A stretch of DNA of 43,597 nucleotides from Bacteroidota bacterium (lineage in GTDB: Bacteria; Bacteroidota; Bacteroidia; Sphingobacteriales; Sphingobacteriaceae): contig JABDAU010000027.1 of assembly GCA_013289045.1 (NCBI GenBank), positions 1 to 43,597 of the forward strand, read 5' to 3'. The notes below the pieces were generated by a model. The model ran no database searches and had not been told where the DNA came from. It worked only from the letters and a program-made list of their open reading frames with translations. Below are positions 1 through 8,469 of the stretch, in pieces; the stretch's first letter is position 1; every line of letters begins with the position of its first letter. The position numbers and the translations under genes were made by a program.

Positions 1-1
1 G

Positions 2-661
2 CTTGGAGGATTCAATCTGGAAACAGATCTCAACAGTGTGTTTTTGGATGGAAGTAGTGAAGCGATCTGGCAGGTGCCAATTTTAGATGCATATTCAGGG
101 TCAGGCGATGCACGAAATTTTGTACCTTATGGCGGTACGCCAGCCTTCCCGGTAACAGACTCTTTATTAAATCATTTTGAACCAGGCGACCAACGTAAGG
201 CTGATTGGCTGGCCTTTAATGTGGTGGGTACTCAAAATGTATATTATCCTTTCAAATATAAAGACAAATCACCAACCACACCTTCTACAGATTTTATGAT
301 GATAAGGTATGCCGAAATGTACCTTATACGCGCCGAAGCTGCTGCACAACTTAATAAATTGAGCGCAGCTGTGGCAGATATAAACACTATACGTCAAAGG
401 GCAGGGTTAGGAGCGGTAAATCCAACAACACAAACTGCTGTATTGGCTGCGGTAAGGCAAGAGAGAAGGGTAGAGCTATGCTTTGAATTCGGCAACAGGT
501 TTTTCGATCTGAACCGCACCGCCAACGATAACAAATACCCGGCTAACAGCCAGGCATCTGCTGTACTCGCCGGTTGGAAACCTGATTTTGCTATATATCC
601 GGTACCACTCACACAAAGACAATTAAACAGCCACCTTACGCAAAATCCAGGTTATAACTGA
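2..661 (+). CDS. RagB/SusD-family outer-membrane lipoprotein, C-terminal part (5' end outside window)
   Basis: SusD proteins are surface lipoproteins that cap a SusC TonB-dependent transporter and bind its ligand. The frame is open from base 2 and reads into SusD-like sequence (LETDLN, then SSEAIWQ) before the first possible start, a GTG at 38. The gene therefore begins upstream and the GTG is not the start. Visible family hallmarks are the RYAEMYLIRAEAAAQ helix, the INTIRQRAGL stretch, the ERRVELCFEFGNRFFDL motif, and the closing pattern of periplasmic SusDs (YPVPLTQ through to a final QNPGYN). About 219 residues are present, under half of a normal 450-550 residue SusD. Its SusC partner should lie just left of the window. 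The linked M16 peptidase and TlpA genes downstream suggest a peptide-like rather than glycan ligand, which is inference. Confidence 0.93.
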   Translation, partial: LGGFNLETDLNSVFLDGSSEAIWQVPILDAYSGSGDARNFVPYGGTPAFPVTDSLLNHFEPGDQRKADWLAFNVVGTQNVYYPFKYKDKSPTTPSTDFMMIRYAEMYLIRAEAAAQLNKLSAAVADINTIRQRAGLGAVNPTTQTAVLAAVRQERRVELCFEFGNRFFDLNRTANDNKYPANSQASAVLAGWKPDFAIYPVPLTQRQLNSHLTQNPGYN

Positions 662-700
662 TCAATATAACCTGATAATACTACATCCTAAAATCGTTTC

Positions 701-721
701 CGGGGTATATTTTATGCCCCG
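701..721 (+). terminator. Hairpin after the susD-like gene, possible weak terminator
   Basis: An 8-bp stem (cggggtat with atgccccg, including one G-T wobble) closes a 5-base loop, 40 bases after the susD stop codon. No clear T-run follows, so it may be an attenuator or RNA-stability element that lowers readthrough into the ABC transporter genes rather than a full terminator. Only 34 bases separate it from the next start codon. Confidence 0.4.
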
Positions 722-755
722 GCCAGCGATTCCTATCTCATTAAAAAATTAAAAT

Positions 756-1688
756 ATGGAAAATTCAATTTTGAGTATTAAAAATCTATCGCACCGCTAC
801 AGTACTTCCTGGGCCATCCGCGATATCGATTTGGAAATAAACCGGACCGGGATATTAGGGCTGCTTGGTTCCAATGGCGCAGGTAAATCCACCACCATGA
901 ACATCATGTGCGGTGTTTTAAATCAAACGGAAGGCACTGTGCTGATTGATGGGGTAGATATCCGCGAAAACCCCGAACTAGCTAAAAGGCAGATCGGTTT
1001 CCTTCCACAAAACCCACCATTGTACCTTGACCTGACGGTTGATGAATATCTTATTTATACTGCTGAGTTGCGGAAAATGGACAACATGGCGATTAAACCC
1101 GCTCTGGAAGAAGCCAAAGACCGTTGCGGTATAACCCACTTCAGCAACCGGCTGATCAAAAACCTGTCGGGCGGTTACCGCCAGCGGGTGGGTATCGCAC
1201 AGTCTATTATTCACAAACCAAAGCTGGTTGTGATGGATGAGCCAACTAACGGCCTCGACCCTAACCAGATCACCGAGGTACGTACACTGATTAAAGAAAT
1301 TGCTGTAGAACATGCGGTTATTTTCTCATCCCATGTTTTATCAGAAGTGCAAATGCTTTGCAAAGAGATTAAAATGATAGCCGATGGCCGTATAGTTTTC
1401 TCTGATACGATGGACGCTTTCAATAATTATGTAGAACCACACAGCGTGTTGATGCAAATGGAAAACCCACCATCATCCGCCGAAATATTGAAATTAAACG
1501 GTGTGGATAAAGTAGAGTTTATAACCGAACGGCAAGCACGCGTTTATTTTACCGGCGACCGGGAAATTACAGAAAGGTTGATTGCAGCGAGCGTGCACAA
1601 CGGCTGGCGTTTAAGCGAGATAAGCCTTGATAAAACGGCCCTCGACGAGATATTTAAGCAACTGTCTACCAAAACCACGCAATCCTAA
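756..1688 (+). CDS. ABC transporter ATP-binding protein, GldA/CcmA-like
   Basis: This is the cytoplasmic ATPase of an ABC-2 type transporter, expected to energise the membrane protein encoded 11 bases downstream. Residues 1-220 form a complete nucleotide-binding domain: Walker A GSNGAGKST with Lys44, the Q-loop region GFLPQNPPLY, the signature LSGGYRQR, Walker B LVVMDEPTNGLD, and the switch histidine in IFSSHVLSE. The last 90 residues are the variable C-terminal extension typical of GldA-type and multidrug exporter ATPases. At 310 residues the length is normal. The closest named relatives by pattern are GldA-type ATPases of Bacteroidota. The rest of the gliding machinery is not seen here, so a role in gliding should not be assumed. 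Confidence 0.93.
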   Translation: MENSILSIKNLSHRYSTSWAIRDIDLEINRTGILGLLGSNGAGKSTTMNIMCGVLNQTEGTVLIDGVDIRENPELAKRQIGFLPQNPPLYLDLTVDEYLIYTAELRKMDNMAIKPALEEAKDRCGITHFSNRLIKNLSGGYRQRVGIAQSIIHKPKLVVMDEPTNGLDPNQITEVRTLIKEIAVEHAVIFSSHVLSEVQMLCKEIKMIADGRIVFSDTMDAFNNYVEPHSVLMQMENPPSSAEILKLNGVDKVEFITERQARVYFTGDREITERLIAASVHNGWRLSEISLDKTALDEIFKQLSTKTTQS

Positions 1689-1699
1689 TTATTCAGACA

Positions 1700-4177
1700 A
1701 TGAAACTAATATTTAAAATAGCAAAAGCAGAGTTACGCAACCTGTTTTATTCGCCAATAGCATGGTTTTTAACCATAGCCTTTATTGTACAATGCGCGAT
1801 AACTTATACCAAAGTAATAGATCAATTCGCCAGTCAACAGGAAATGGGCGGTATGGGATTACAGTGGATGAGGAATTTAACACAAAATGTCTTCACCAGT
1901 CCGTATGGGGGGTTATTCCCCAGCGTAATGCAGAACCTGTACCTGTATATTCCCTTATTAACCATGGGCCTCATTAGCCGCGAAGTAAATGGCGGTACTA
2001 TCAGCTTGCTGTATTCTTCCCCTGTAAAAGTAAGGGAGATAGTTTTTGGTAAATATGTGGCCATGATGGCCTATAGCTTAGTTCTGTTATGTGTAGTAGG
2101 TATTTTCATGGTAGCCGGCGTTTGCGACATCAAATCAGCAGATTACGGGATGCTGTTAGCAGCAGCTCTTGGTTTTTACCTTTTATTATGCGCTTACTCA
2201 GCCATCGGGCTATTTATGTCCAGCTTAACAAGCTACCAGGTAGTTGCAGCGGTTAGTACCTTTGTAATGATCGGGGCCTTGAGTTATATCGGCACCTTAT
2301 GGCAGGGCATAGATTTCGTTCGAGACCTCACTTATTTCTTGTCTCTTTCAGGTCGTACGTATCACATGCTCGGGGGGCTGATCACCACTAAGGATGTTAT
2401 CTACTTTCTCATAATAATATACATTTTTTTAGGTTCAACCATCTATAAATTACAATCAGGAAGAGAAACAAAACCCTGGTATGTATCGGCAGCCCGTTAT
2501 GTTGCTATTGTTGTTTCTGCATTAGCGCTCGGATATATCACTTCACGCCCAAGCCTTATCGGTTATTGGGATACGACGGCAAATCAGGATAATACACTTA
2601 CCCCCAACGCGCAAAAAATTATTAAAGAACTGGGTGATGATAAGTTAGTTGTCACCGCATACAGTAATTTTTTGGACAATTACTATTGGTATGGATTGCC
2701 TGAGCAGCGTAACGAGTATTTGCAAAAGTGGGAAGACTATTTACGTTTTAAACCGGATATCGAGTTCCATTATGTAAGTTATTATGACATGCCTTTAGCT
2801 TTAGGTTACAACCTTTTTGAAGGTTATAAAGGCAAAACAATAGCGCAAATTGCAGAACAAAGGGCAAAAGGTTCTGATTTGAAGCTGTCTTTATTTGAAA
2901 CACCGGAACAGATTCAAAAAGAGATTGATTTGAAGCCCGAAATGAACAGGTATGTAATGAAGTTGACCTATAAAGGAAGATCTACCTTTCTGCGGGTTTT
3001 CAATGACCAAATTACCTGGCCAATGGAGGCCGAAGTGTCTGCCGCTTTCAAACGGCTGTTAAATGCCAATATGCCCGACGTGGCATTTGTAACCAGTGAG
3101 GGAGAGCGTAAAACCACTAAGAAAGGTGATAGGGAATATAAATCAGTAACTACTGAAAAAACAGCCCGCTATGCACTTATTAACCAGGGTTTTAATGTAG
3201 ATACACTTTCGTTAAACACACAGGATATTCCGGACAATATTAAAGCATTGGTAATTGCAGATCCACAGACTGAGCTAAGCGCTGCGGCCATGCAAAAGAT
3301 ACAAGCTTACATTGGTAAAGGTGGTAATTTAATAATTGCCGGGGAACCGGGCAGGCAGCAAATGCTTAACCCTTTACTGAAAACTTTAGGTGTGCAGTTA
3401 ACGAATGGCATGCTGGAGCAGCAAAGTGACGATTTTGCACCAACGCTGGTGTTGCCGCATTTAACAAAAACCGCCATTGGTTTCGCCAAATTACTAGACA
3501 AACCATCTGTAGATACCCTGCCTGTTTCTATGAGTGGAGTAGCAGGATTGTCTTATCACGATACCAGCGGATTTACTGTAAAGCCATTGCTAATTACTAA
3601 AGCCGGAGCGGTTAGTAACACCATGAAGCGCAATCCCGACCTGGATTTGGTGAATAACAAAGACGATGACGACGCAAACGCAGGCGGCAAAGTGCATATG
3701 ATGTCAATGGGTGGTGGTTTTGCCACTGCTACGCCTGTTAGTGTAGGCGGTGGCGCTGTTCGTGTAATGAAAATGGGCGCTGGAAAGCCAAGGATAGCTG
3801 GTGCAAATAAAGGTGCGAAGTTAAGCGCTTCAACGCCTGGTAGCACAGAAACCTTTACTACTGCCGTAGCTTTAACACGGCAAATAAATGGTAAGGAACA
3901 ACGCATCGTTATCAGCGGTGATGCTGATTTTTTAAGCAATTCAGAGTTAGGAAGGCGCGAACCGAGAGTAAGCAACTTTTCTTTCAGCACAGCCTTATTC
4001 AGTTGGTTAAATTACGGTCAATTCCCTATAGATACTTCGCGACCTGACGCTAAAGATAACCGCGTTACGGTAAGTACAGACCACGTGTCTTTTTTAAAGA
4101 TTTTGTATATATGGGTTATACCAGGCCTGATATTGGTATTTGCCACCATCTTCTTAATCCGCCGCAGAAGGAAATAG
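1700..4177 (+). CDS. ABC-2 permease fused to GldG-like auxiliary domain (Gldg family)
   Basis: The N-terminal roughly 270 residues are a multi-span ABC-2 permease: a helix near residues 17-35, the NGGTISLLYSSPVKVREIVFGKY segment typical of GldF-like permeases, then further hydrophobic spans. A long extracytoplasmic region resembling GldG/ABC_transp_aux follows (for example VIADPQTELS and the GNLIIAGEPGRQ region), and one last helix near residues 795-818 ends in RRRRK. In Flavobacterium, GldF and GldG are separate proteins; here they are one chain of 825 residues. Around residues 650-710 the exported part carries a Gly- and Met-rich low-complexity insert starting after an Asp run (KDDDD). The gene lies 11 bases after the ATPase and 1 base before the first MutS-like gene, so it is clearly cotranscribed. 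The substrate is unknown. Confidence 0.88.
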   Translation: MKLIFKIAKAELRNLFYSPIAWFLTIAFIVQCAITYTKVIDQFASQQEMGGMGLQWMRNLTQNVFTSPYGGLFPSVMQNLYLYIPLLTMGLISREVNGGTISLLYSSPVKVREIVFGKYVAMMAYSLVLLCVVGIFMVAGVCDIKSADYGMLLAAALGFYLLLCAYSAIGLFMSSLTSYQVVAAVSTFVMIGALSYIGTLWQGIDFVRDLTYFLSLSGRTYHMLGGLITTKDVIYFLIIIYIFLGSTIYKLQSGRETKPWYVSAARYVAIVVSALALGYITSRPSLIGYWDTTANQDNTLTPNAQKIIKELGDDKLVVTAYSNFLDNYYWYGLPEQRNEYLQKWEDYLRFKPDIEFHYVSYYDMPLALGYNLFEGYKGKTIAQIAEQRAKGSDLKLSLFETPEQIQKEIDLKPEMNRYVMKLTYKGRSTFLRVFNDQITWPMEAEVSAAFKRLLNANMPDVAFVTSEGERKTTKKGDREYKSVTTEKTARYALINQGFNVDTLSLNTQDIPDNIKALVIADPQTELSAAAMQKIQAYIGKGGNLIIAGEPGRQQMLNPLLKTLGVQLTNGMLEQQSDDFAPTLVLPHLTKTAIGFAKLLDKPSVDTLPVSMSGVAGLSYHDTSGFTVKPLLITKAGAVSNTMKRNPDLDLVNNKDDDDANAGGKVHMMSMGGGFATATPVSVGGGAVRVMKMGAGKPRIAGANKGAKLSASTPGSTETFTTAVALTRQINGKEQRIVISGDADFLSNSELGRREPRVSNFSFSTALFSWLNYGQFPIDTSRPDAKDNRVTVSTDHVSFLKILYIWVIPGLILVFATIFLIRRRRK

Positions 4178-4178
4178 T

Positions 4179-5525
4179 ATGTTATTTACAACAGACAAGC
4201 AAACGCAGGAAGATCTGAATATTTATGGTAAACAGGGGACGGATTCGATCCTTTCCCTGTTCAACCGTACTTCAACACTTAACGGCGCCCGGGTATTGGA
4301 AGAAATGTTCACTTACCCGCTTTCAGATGCGGAGTCCATTAATAAGCGCAGCGGGATGATCGGCTACCTGAAAGTAGTACAAGCCGGCTTCCCGTTTAGT
4401 TCCGAGCTGTTCGACCGGGCGGAACAATACCTGGCCGATACCGATGAAAGGACTAAACTTTCAACTGAGAGGCCTTCGCTCGAAAAACAACTAACCGGCC
4501 TGGTAGCAGCCGATGCTCATTATAAGCAGATAGTTAATGGCGTAAGCGCGCTGATAGAGATCATTAAGCAGTTGGATAGCTTACTGAAAAGTACATTGCT
4601 TGTTGCAGGGAGTCCCTTTAAAAGCGATCCGGAAACGATAAGTATAGTTACGCTGTTGGCCGCCGAACCTGTTAACCTGCTATTACAGGAAAGTCCCAAA
4701 CATAAGTTTGCACGGGAGAAACTGGCAACGTATGATATGCAGCTGCGCTTCCGCCATCGGGAAACTATCCAGCGCATATTGCGGTACATCTACCAGTTGG
4801 ATGTGTATATAACAGTAGCCAAAGTTGCTGCAGAACGCAGCTTCGTATTCCCGAAGGCTTTGCCTAAGGAAGAGCATGTAATAAAGATTGATGCCTTTTA
4901 TCACCCTCAGTTAAAAAATGCAGTACCTAATACATTAGACATTGATCCGAATAACAACCTGGTTTTTTTAACCGGGGCGAACATGGCCGGCAAATCCACG
5001 TTCATGAAATCGTTGGGCATTGCCATGTACCTGGCACACATGGGCTTCCCGGTAGCTGCTAAAAAGATGGAGTTTTCGGTACTTGATGGCATTTATACCA
5101 CCATAAACCTGCCGGATAACCTTGGCATAGGCGCCAGCCACTTTTACGCGGAAGTACTGCGGATAAAAAAGGTGGCCAGAGAACTGAATACCGGGAAAAA
5201 CATTTTCGTCATCTTTGACGAGTTGTTCAGGGGCACCAATGTAAAGGATGCCTATGAAGCAACAATAGCTATTACATCGGCATTCGCCAAAAAACGAAAC
5301 AGCATGTTCGTGATCTCCACACACATTATTGAAGCCGGGGATGTGCTTAAGGAACGCTGCGCAAATATCAGCTTTAAATACCTGCCTACACGGATGAAAG
5401 GCACCGTCCCGGAATACACCTATACGCTGGAAACCGGCATCACCGATGACCGGCATGGGATGATCATCATCAATAATGAAGGCATACTTGAACTGTTAAA
5501 AAAAGGAAGGGAAACTATCCAATGA
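4179..5525 (+). CDS. MutS-like ATPase lacking mismatch-recognition domains, copy 1
   Basis: Residues 1-90 match the beginning of the MutS core/lever domain (SLFNRTSTLNGARVLEEMF, then INKRSGMIGYL). From about 235 onward is a MutS-type ABC ATPase: Walker A TGANMAGKST with Lys272, a signature-like GASHFYAEVLRIK, Walker B FVIFDELFRGTN and the switch motif VISTHIIEAG. Canonical MutS is about 850 residues; here, at 448, the mismatch-reading domain I and the connector domain II are absent, and there is no Smr nuclease domain as in MutS2. Classical mismatch repair is therefore unlikely. The start is 1 base after the permease stop, and the 3' end overlaps the next paralogue by 4 bases (ATGA), so the pair is probably made in equal amounts. 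Function unknown; a heterodimer with copy 2 is an inference. Confidence 0.88.
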   Translation: MLFTTDKQTQEDLNIYGKQGTDSILSLFNRTSTLNGARVLEEMFTYPLSDAESINKRSGMIGYLKVVQAGFPFSSELFDRAEQYLADTDERTKLSTERPSLEKQLTGLVAADAHYKQIVNGVSALIEIIKQLDSLLKSTLLVAGSPFKSDPETISIVTLLAAEPVNLLLQESPKHKFAREKLATYDMQLRFRHRETIQRILRYIYQLDVYITVAKVAAERSFVFPKALPKEEHVIKIDAFYHPQLKNAVPNTLDIDPNNNLVFLTGANMAGKSTFMKSLGIAMYLAHMGFPVAAKKMEFSVLDGIYTTINLPDNLGIGASHFYAEVLRIKKVARELNTGKNIFVIFDELFRGTNVKDAYEATIAITSAFAKKRNSMFVISTHIIEAGDVLKERCANISFKYLPTRMKGTVPEYTYTLETGITDDRHGMIIINNEGILELLKKGRETIQ

Positions 5526-6838
5526 GTTTTATAGTTGATAAACAAACACTGGAAGACCTGAATTTACTTGGTAAATTCAAACAGTACTCCATTTTTAGCC
5601 TGTTCAACAAGGTAAATACAACCGGAGGCGAAAAGCTGCTCATCGAAATGTTTAAAACTCCGCTTACCGATCCTGCAGCCATAAACAAGCGCAGTGCTAT
5701 TTTTAAATATTTTCAAAGCCGGCAATTCTCTTTCCCGTTTAGCAACGAGCAGTTCAGCGTAATGGATAATTACCTCAGCGCCGCCGGTGGCAAATACCAT
5801 TTGGTAACATTGATCGCTCTGGGAAAGAAAAAGCTGCTGGGCGCGGTAATACGTGATGAGGAATATCAAAAAAAGTTAAGCAATTTGCAGCAAACCATCA
5901 CTTTACTTAACGCCTGTAAAACATTCATCAATCAATTTTCAAATGATGAAGACCATCCGTTTAGCAACGAAGTACTTGCTGTAAAAAATATCCTTAACGA
6001 TCCAAAACTGGATTGGCTCGCGTCAGCACAAAACACCCTGCCATCCTTAACACAAATGGCCGCTTATGATCACCTGTTGAGACATAAAATGCAGGCAACG
6101 TTAACTACAGTAGTTGAAATATTTTACCAGTTGGATGTATATATAGCTATAGCCAACCTGGCGCAGGCGAAAGGTTTTGAATATGCACAAGCCTTGCCTA
6201 AGAAGGACAACTTGTTTACTGCTACAGCACTAAAGCACCCCGGCATAGAAAAAGCGGTAGGCAACCCTGTATCCTTTCATCACAATAGTAATATGATCTT
6301 TTTAACCGGGGCCAATATGGCGGGCAAGTCTACGTTCATGAAAGCTTTTGGTATAAATGTTTACCTGGCGCACATGGGTTTCCCGGTAGCGGCAAAAGAA
6401 ATGCAATTTTCTGTAAAGGATGGTATATATACCTCCATCAATGTGCCGGATAACCTGAATATGGGTTACAGCCATTTTTACGCGGAAGTATTAAGGGTGA
6501 AAAACGTTGCTGAAGAAGTAAGCAGTGGTAAAAGCCTGGTGATCATATTCGACGAGTTGTTTAAAGGCACCAACGTAAAGGATGCTTATGACGCTACGTT
6601 GGCAGTATCAAGCGCATTTTCACAATATCCGAAATGTTTCTACATTATTTCCACACACATTATTGAAGCCGGCGAAGTGTTGCAGCAACAGAGCAACATT
6701 CAGATGCTGTACCTGCCTACTATCATGAACGGGAACATCCCTGCCTATACTTATCAGCTGCAGCAAGGCATCTCAAGCGACCGGCATGGCATGATGATAA
6801 TTGAAAACGAAGGTATACTTGAAATGCTTGAAAACTGA
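5522..6838 (+). CDS. MutS-like ATPase lacking mismatch-recognition domains, copy 2
   Basis: This 438-residue paralogue sits immediately beside copy 1 and has the same layout. A MutS core/lever start (SIFSLFNKVNTTGGEKLLIEM) is followed by a helical middle and a complete ATPase with Walker A TGANMAGKST (Lys269), MGYSHFYAEVLRVK, Walker B VIIFDELFKGTN and IISTHIIEAGEV. The ATPase halves are very alike between copies, whereas the middle (about residues 80-190) has diverged strongly, as expected if the duplication is old and the copies have specialised. Its ATG overlaps the TGA of copy 1, indicating translational coupling. Domains I and II of canonical MutS are missing. What the pair does beside an ABC transporter is not evident from sequence. 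Confidence 0.88.
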   Translation: MSFIVDKQTLEDLNLLGKFKQYSIFSLFNKVNTTGGEKLLIEMFKTPLTDPAAINKRSAIFKYFQSRQFSFPFSNEQFSVMDNYLSAAGGKYHLVTLIALGKKKLLGAVIRDEEYQKKLSNLQQTITLLNACKTFINQFSNDEDHPFSNEVLAVKNILNDPKLDWLASAQNTLPSLTQMAAYDHLLRHKMQATLTTVVEIFYQLDVYIAIANLAQAKGFEYAQALPKKDNLFTATALKHPGIEKAVGNPVSFHHNSNMIFLTGANMAGKSTFMKAFGINVYLAHMGFPVAAKEMQFSVKDGIYTSINVPDNLNMGYSHFYAEVLRVKNVAEEVSSGKSLVIIFDELFKGTNVKDAYDATLAVSSAFSQYPKCFYIISTHIIEAGEVLQQQSNIQMLYLPTIMNGNIPAYTYQLQQGISSDRHGMMIIENEGILEMLEN

Positions 6839-6862
6839 TCGCAAATTATTGATCCTTAGAAA

Positions 6863-7258
6863 ATGAAAACAACGAAAATAATAAAATGGATCGCATCAAT
6901 AATTATGGTTATTGGAATGGCGACAAGCTCCTATGCACAAACGGGAAGAACACCCGCCGATCAGGCTAAGCAATTGCAGTTACAATTAAAGCTTAATGAT
7001 CAGCAAACAGGGAAATTAACGGTTGTTTTGCAGCAAATAAGTAAGGAGCAGGCGAATGATAAAGTAGCGCAGGCCAACTTAAAAAACTGGCAGGCTACGC
7101 ATAATACGAAGGCGATAATTAGCTATATATTAAAACAGATGGATGCGGACGCCTTCAGAATAGAACAGATTTTAACACCTGAACAGAAAAAGACCTTTGA
7201 GAAAATGGTTGAAAAACAACGTGATGGTTTGCAGAAAATGGCGGCTTCACAACAGTAA
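6863..7258 (+). CDS. Small secreted helical protein, Spy/CpxP-like
   Basis: The 131-residue product begins with a signal peptide (lysines, a hydrophobic stretch, then a likely cleavage after SSYAQ). The mature part is about 108 residues, charged, Gln- and Lys-rich and almost wholly predicted helical. Segments such as LQLQLKLNDQQTGKL and ILTPEQKKTFEKMVEK resemble the LTxEQ repeats of Spy/CpxP-like periplasmic proteins, which chaperone or sense misfolded envelope proteins. It lies 24 bases after the second MutS-like gene and is probably cotranscribed. Family membership rests on the repeat pattern only, so a generic small periplasmic protein remains possible. A periplasmic chaperone would suit the neighbouring envelope proteins. 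Confidence 0.7.
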   Translation: MKTTKIIKWIASIIMVIGMATSSYAQTGRTPADQAKQLQLQLKLNDQQTGKLTVVLQQISKEQANDKVAQANLKNWQATHNTKAIISYILKQMDADAFRIEQILTPEQKKTFEKMVEKQRDGLQKMAASQQ

Positions 7259-7325
7259 AATAATGCAGAAGCAGTTTGCCATAATGAGTAAATGATGTAC
7301 GATCAAATAATAAACTAAAAAATAT

Positions 7326-8459
7326 ATGAAAAGAATGATTTTATTGGCTTTGGGGTTAGTGCCGGCAGCGGTATGGGCGCAAAGCGGCAATTTTACCCTA
7401 AATGCCAGTGTTGGTAAAGATGGCGCTCCAGCCAAAGCCTATTTAATTTACAGATCAGATGGCAAAGTTGTAACCGATTCAGCTGCGGTTGATAAAGGCG
7501 CCTTTAAATTTACAGGTACAGTAACTGACCCGGTGAGGGCACAGTTGGTGCTTGATCATAAAGGCGAGGGCCTGGCAAAATTGGGCCGTACTGCAGATGT
7601 GGTTGTTTTATATCTCGAAAAAGGGGATATAAGCCTGACAGCAAAGGACTCAGTTAAAAATGCAACGTTCACCGGCTCAAAGCTTAACGATGATAACAAA
7701 GCTTATAACGCCTTGATCCAGGGACAGGAGAAAGATATAGCAGCCCTTAACGCAGAATATATGTCGGCTCCGGAAGATAAGAAAAAGGATCAGGATTTTA
7801 AGGATGGCTTACAGGCAAGATATAATAAAATAGTAGATGCTGAACACATCCTGCAGCTGCAATTTGTCAAACAACATCCCGATTCGTACATAAGCCTGAT
7901 CGTATTAGTTGAGCAGGGTGGCCATGATATTGATGTTGCTACTATTGATCCAGCTTATAAAAGCCTGTCGGCGAATGTGCGCAATAGCACTGCCGGAGCC
8001 GACTTTGCAAAGGCTATAGACGCTGCGCGTGCAACTGCTGTAGGCGCTATGGCCCCGGTGTTTACACAAAACGATGTGAATGATAAACCTGTGAGCCTTG
8101 CAGATTTTCGCGGTAAATATGTTTTGGTTGATTTTTGGGCATCATGGTGCGGCCCTTGCCGCGGCGAGAACCCAAATGTGGTAAAAGCTTACAACCAATA
8201 TAAAACGAAGAACTTTACCATTTTGGGCGTTTCGTTAGACCGCCCGGGTAAAAAGGACGACTGGCTGGCCGCTATCAAGACCGATGGTTTAGTGTGGACG
8301 CAAGTGTCAGACCTTAAGTTCTGGGATAATGAAGTTGCCAAACTGTATGGCATCCAGTCTATCCCGCAAAATTACCTGCTTGATCCAACCGGAAAAATTA
8401 TCGGGAAAAACCTGCGCGGGGATGAGTTAGAAAAAAAATTAGCTACCCTGTTCAATTAA
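7326..8459 (+). CDS. TlpA-family thiol-disulfide oxidoreductase with N-terminal DUF4369-like domain
   Basis: The product is a 377-residue secreted protein: signal peptide to about residue 19 (AVWAQ), then a beta-rich DUF4369-like domain (about 22-120) and a helical linker. The C-terminal thioredoxin fold of the TlpA/AhpC-TSA type spans about 238-377. The redox motif WASWCGPC gives active cysteines 275 and 278, and the cis-proline loop is in GIQSIPQNYLLD. Such proteins reduce or reshuffle disulfides in the periplasm. In Bacteroidota they are often encoded beside SusCD pairs and peptidases. It follows the Spy-like gene by 67 bases and precedes the M16 peptidase by 10 bases, implying joint expression. 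Opening disulfide-containing peptides for the peptidase is a plausible but unproven job. Confidence 0.93.
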   Translation: MKRMILLALGLVPAAVWAQSGNFTLNASVGKDGAPAKAYLIYRSDGKVVTDSAAVDKGAFKFTGTVTDPVRAQLVLDHKGEGLAKLGRTADVVVLYLEKGDISLTAKDSVKNATFTGSKLNDDNKAYNALIQGQEKDIAALNAEYMSAPEDKKKDQDFKDGLQARYNKIVDAEHILQLQFVKQHPDSYISLIVLVEQGGHDIDVATIDPAYKSLSANVRNSTAGADFAKAIDAARATAVGAMAPVFTQNDVNDKPVSLADFRGKYVLVDFWASWCGPCRGENPNVVKAYNQYKTKNFTILGVSLDRPGKKDDWLAAIKTDGLVWTQVSDLKFWDNEVAKLYGIQSIPQNYLLDPTGKIIGKNLRGDELEKKLATLFN

Positions 8460-8469
8460 TAAACGCAAT

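Noticed and set aside
38..661. GTG at 38 as the start of the first gene
   Set aside because: The same frame is open to base 2 with recognisable SusD sequence, so the gene starts outside the window.
756..4177. Gliding motility locus
   Set aside because: Only GldA/F/G-like transport parts are present; other gld or spr genes are not in the window.
4179..6838. Tandem MutS-like genes as a recent duplication or a frameshifted single gene
   Set aside because: Each has its own complete ATPase motifs and start; the middle regions differ too much for a recent copy.
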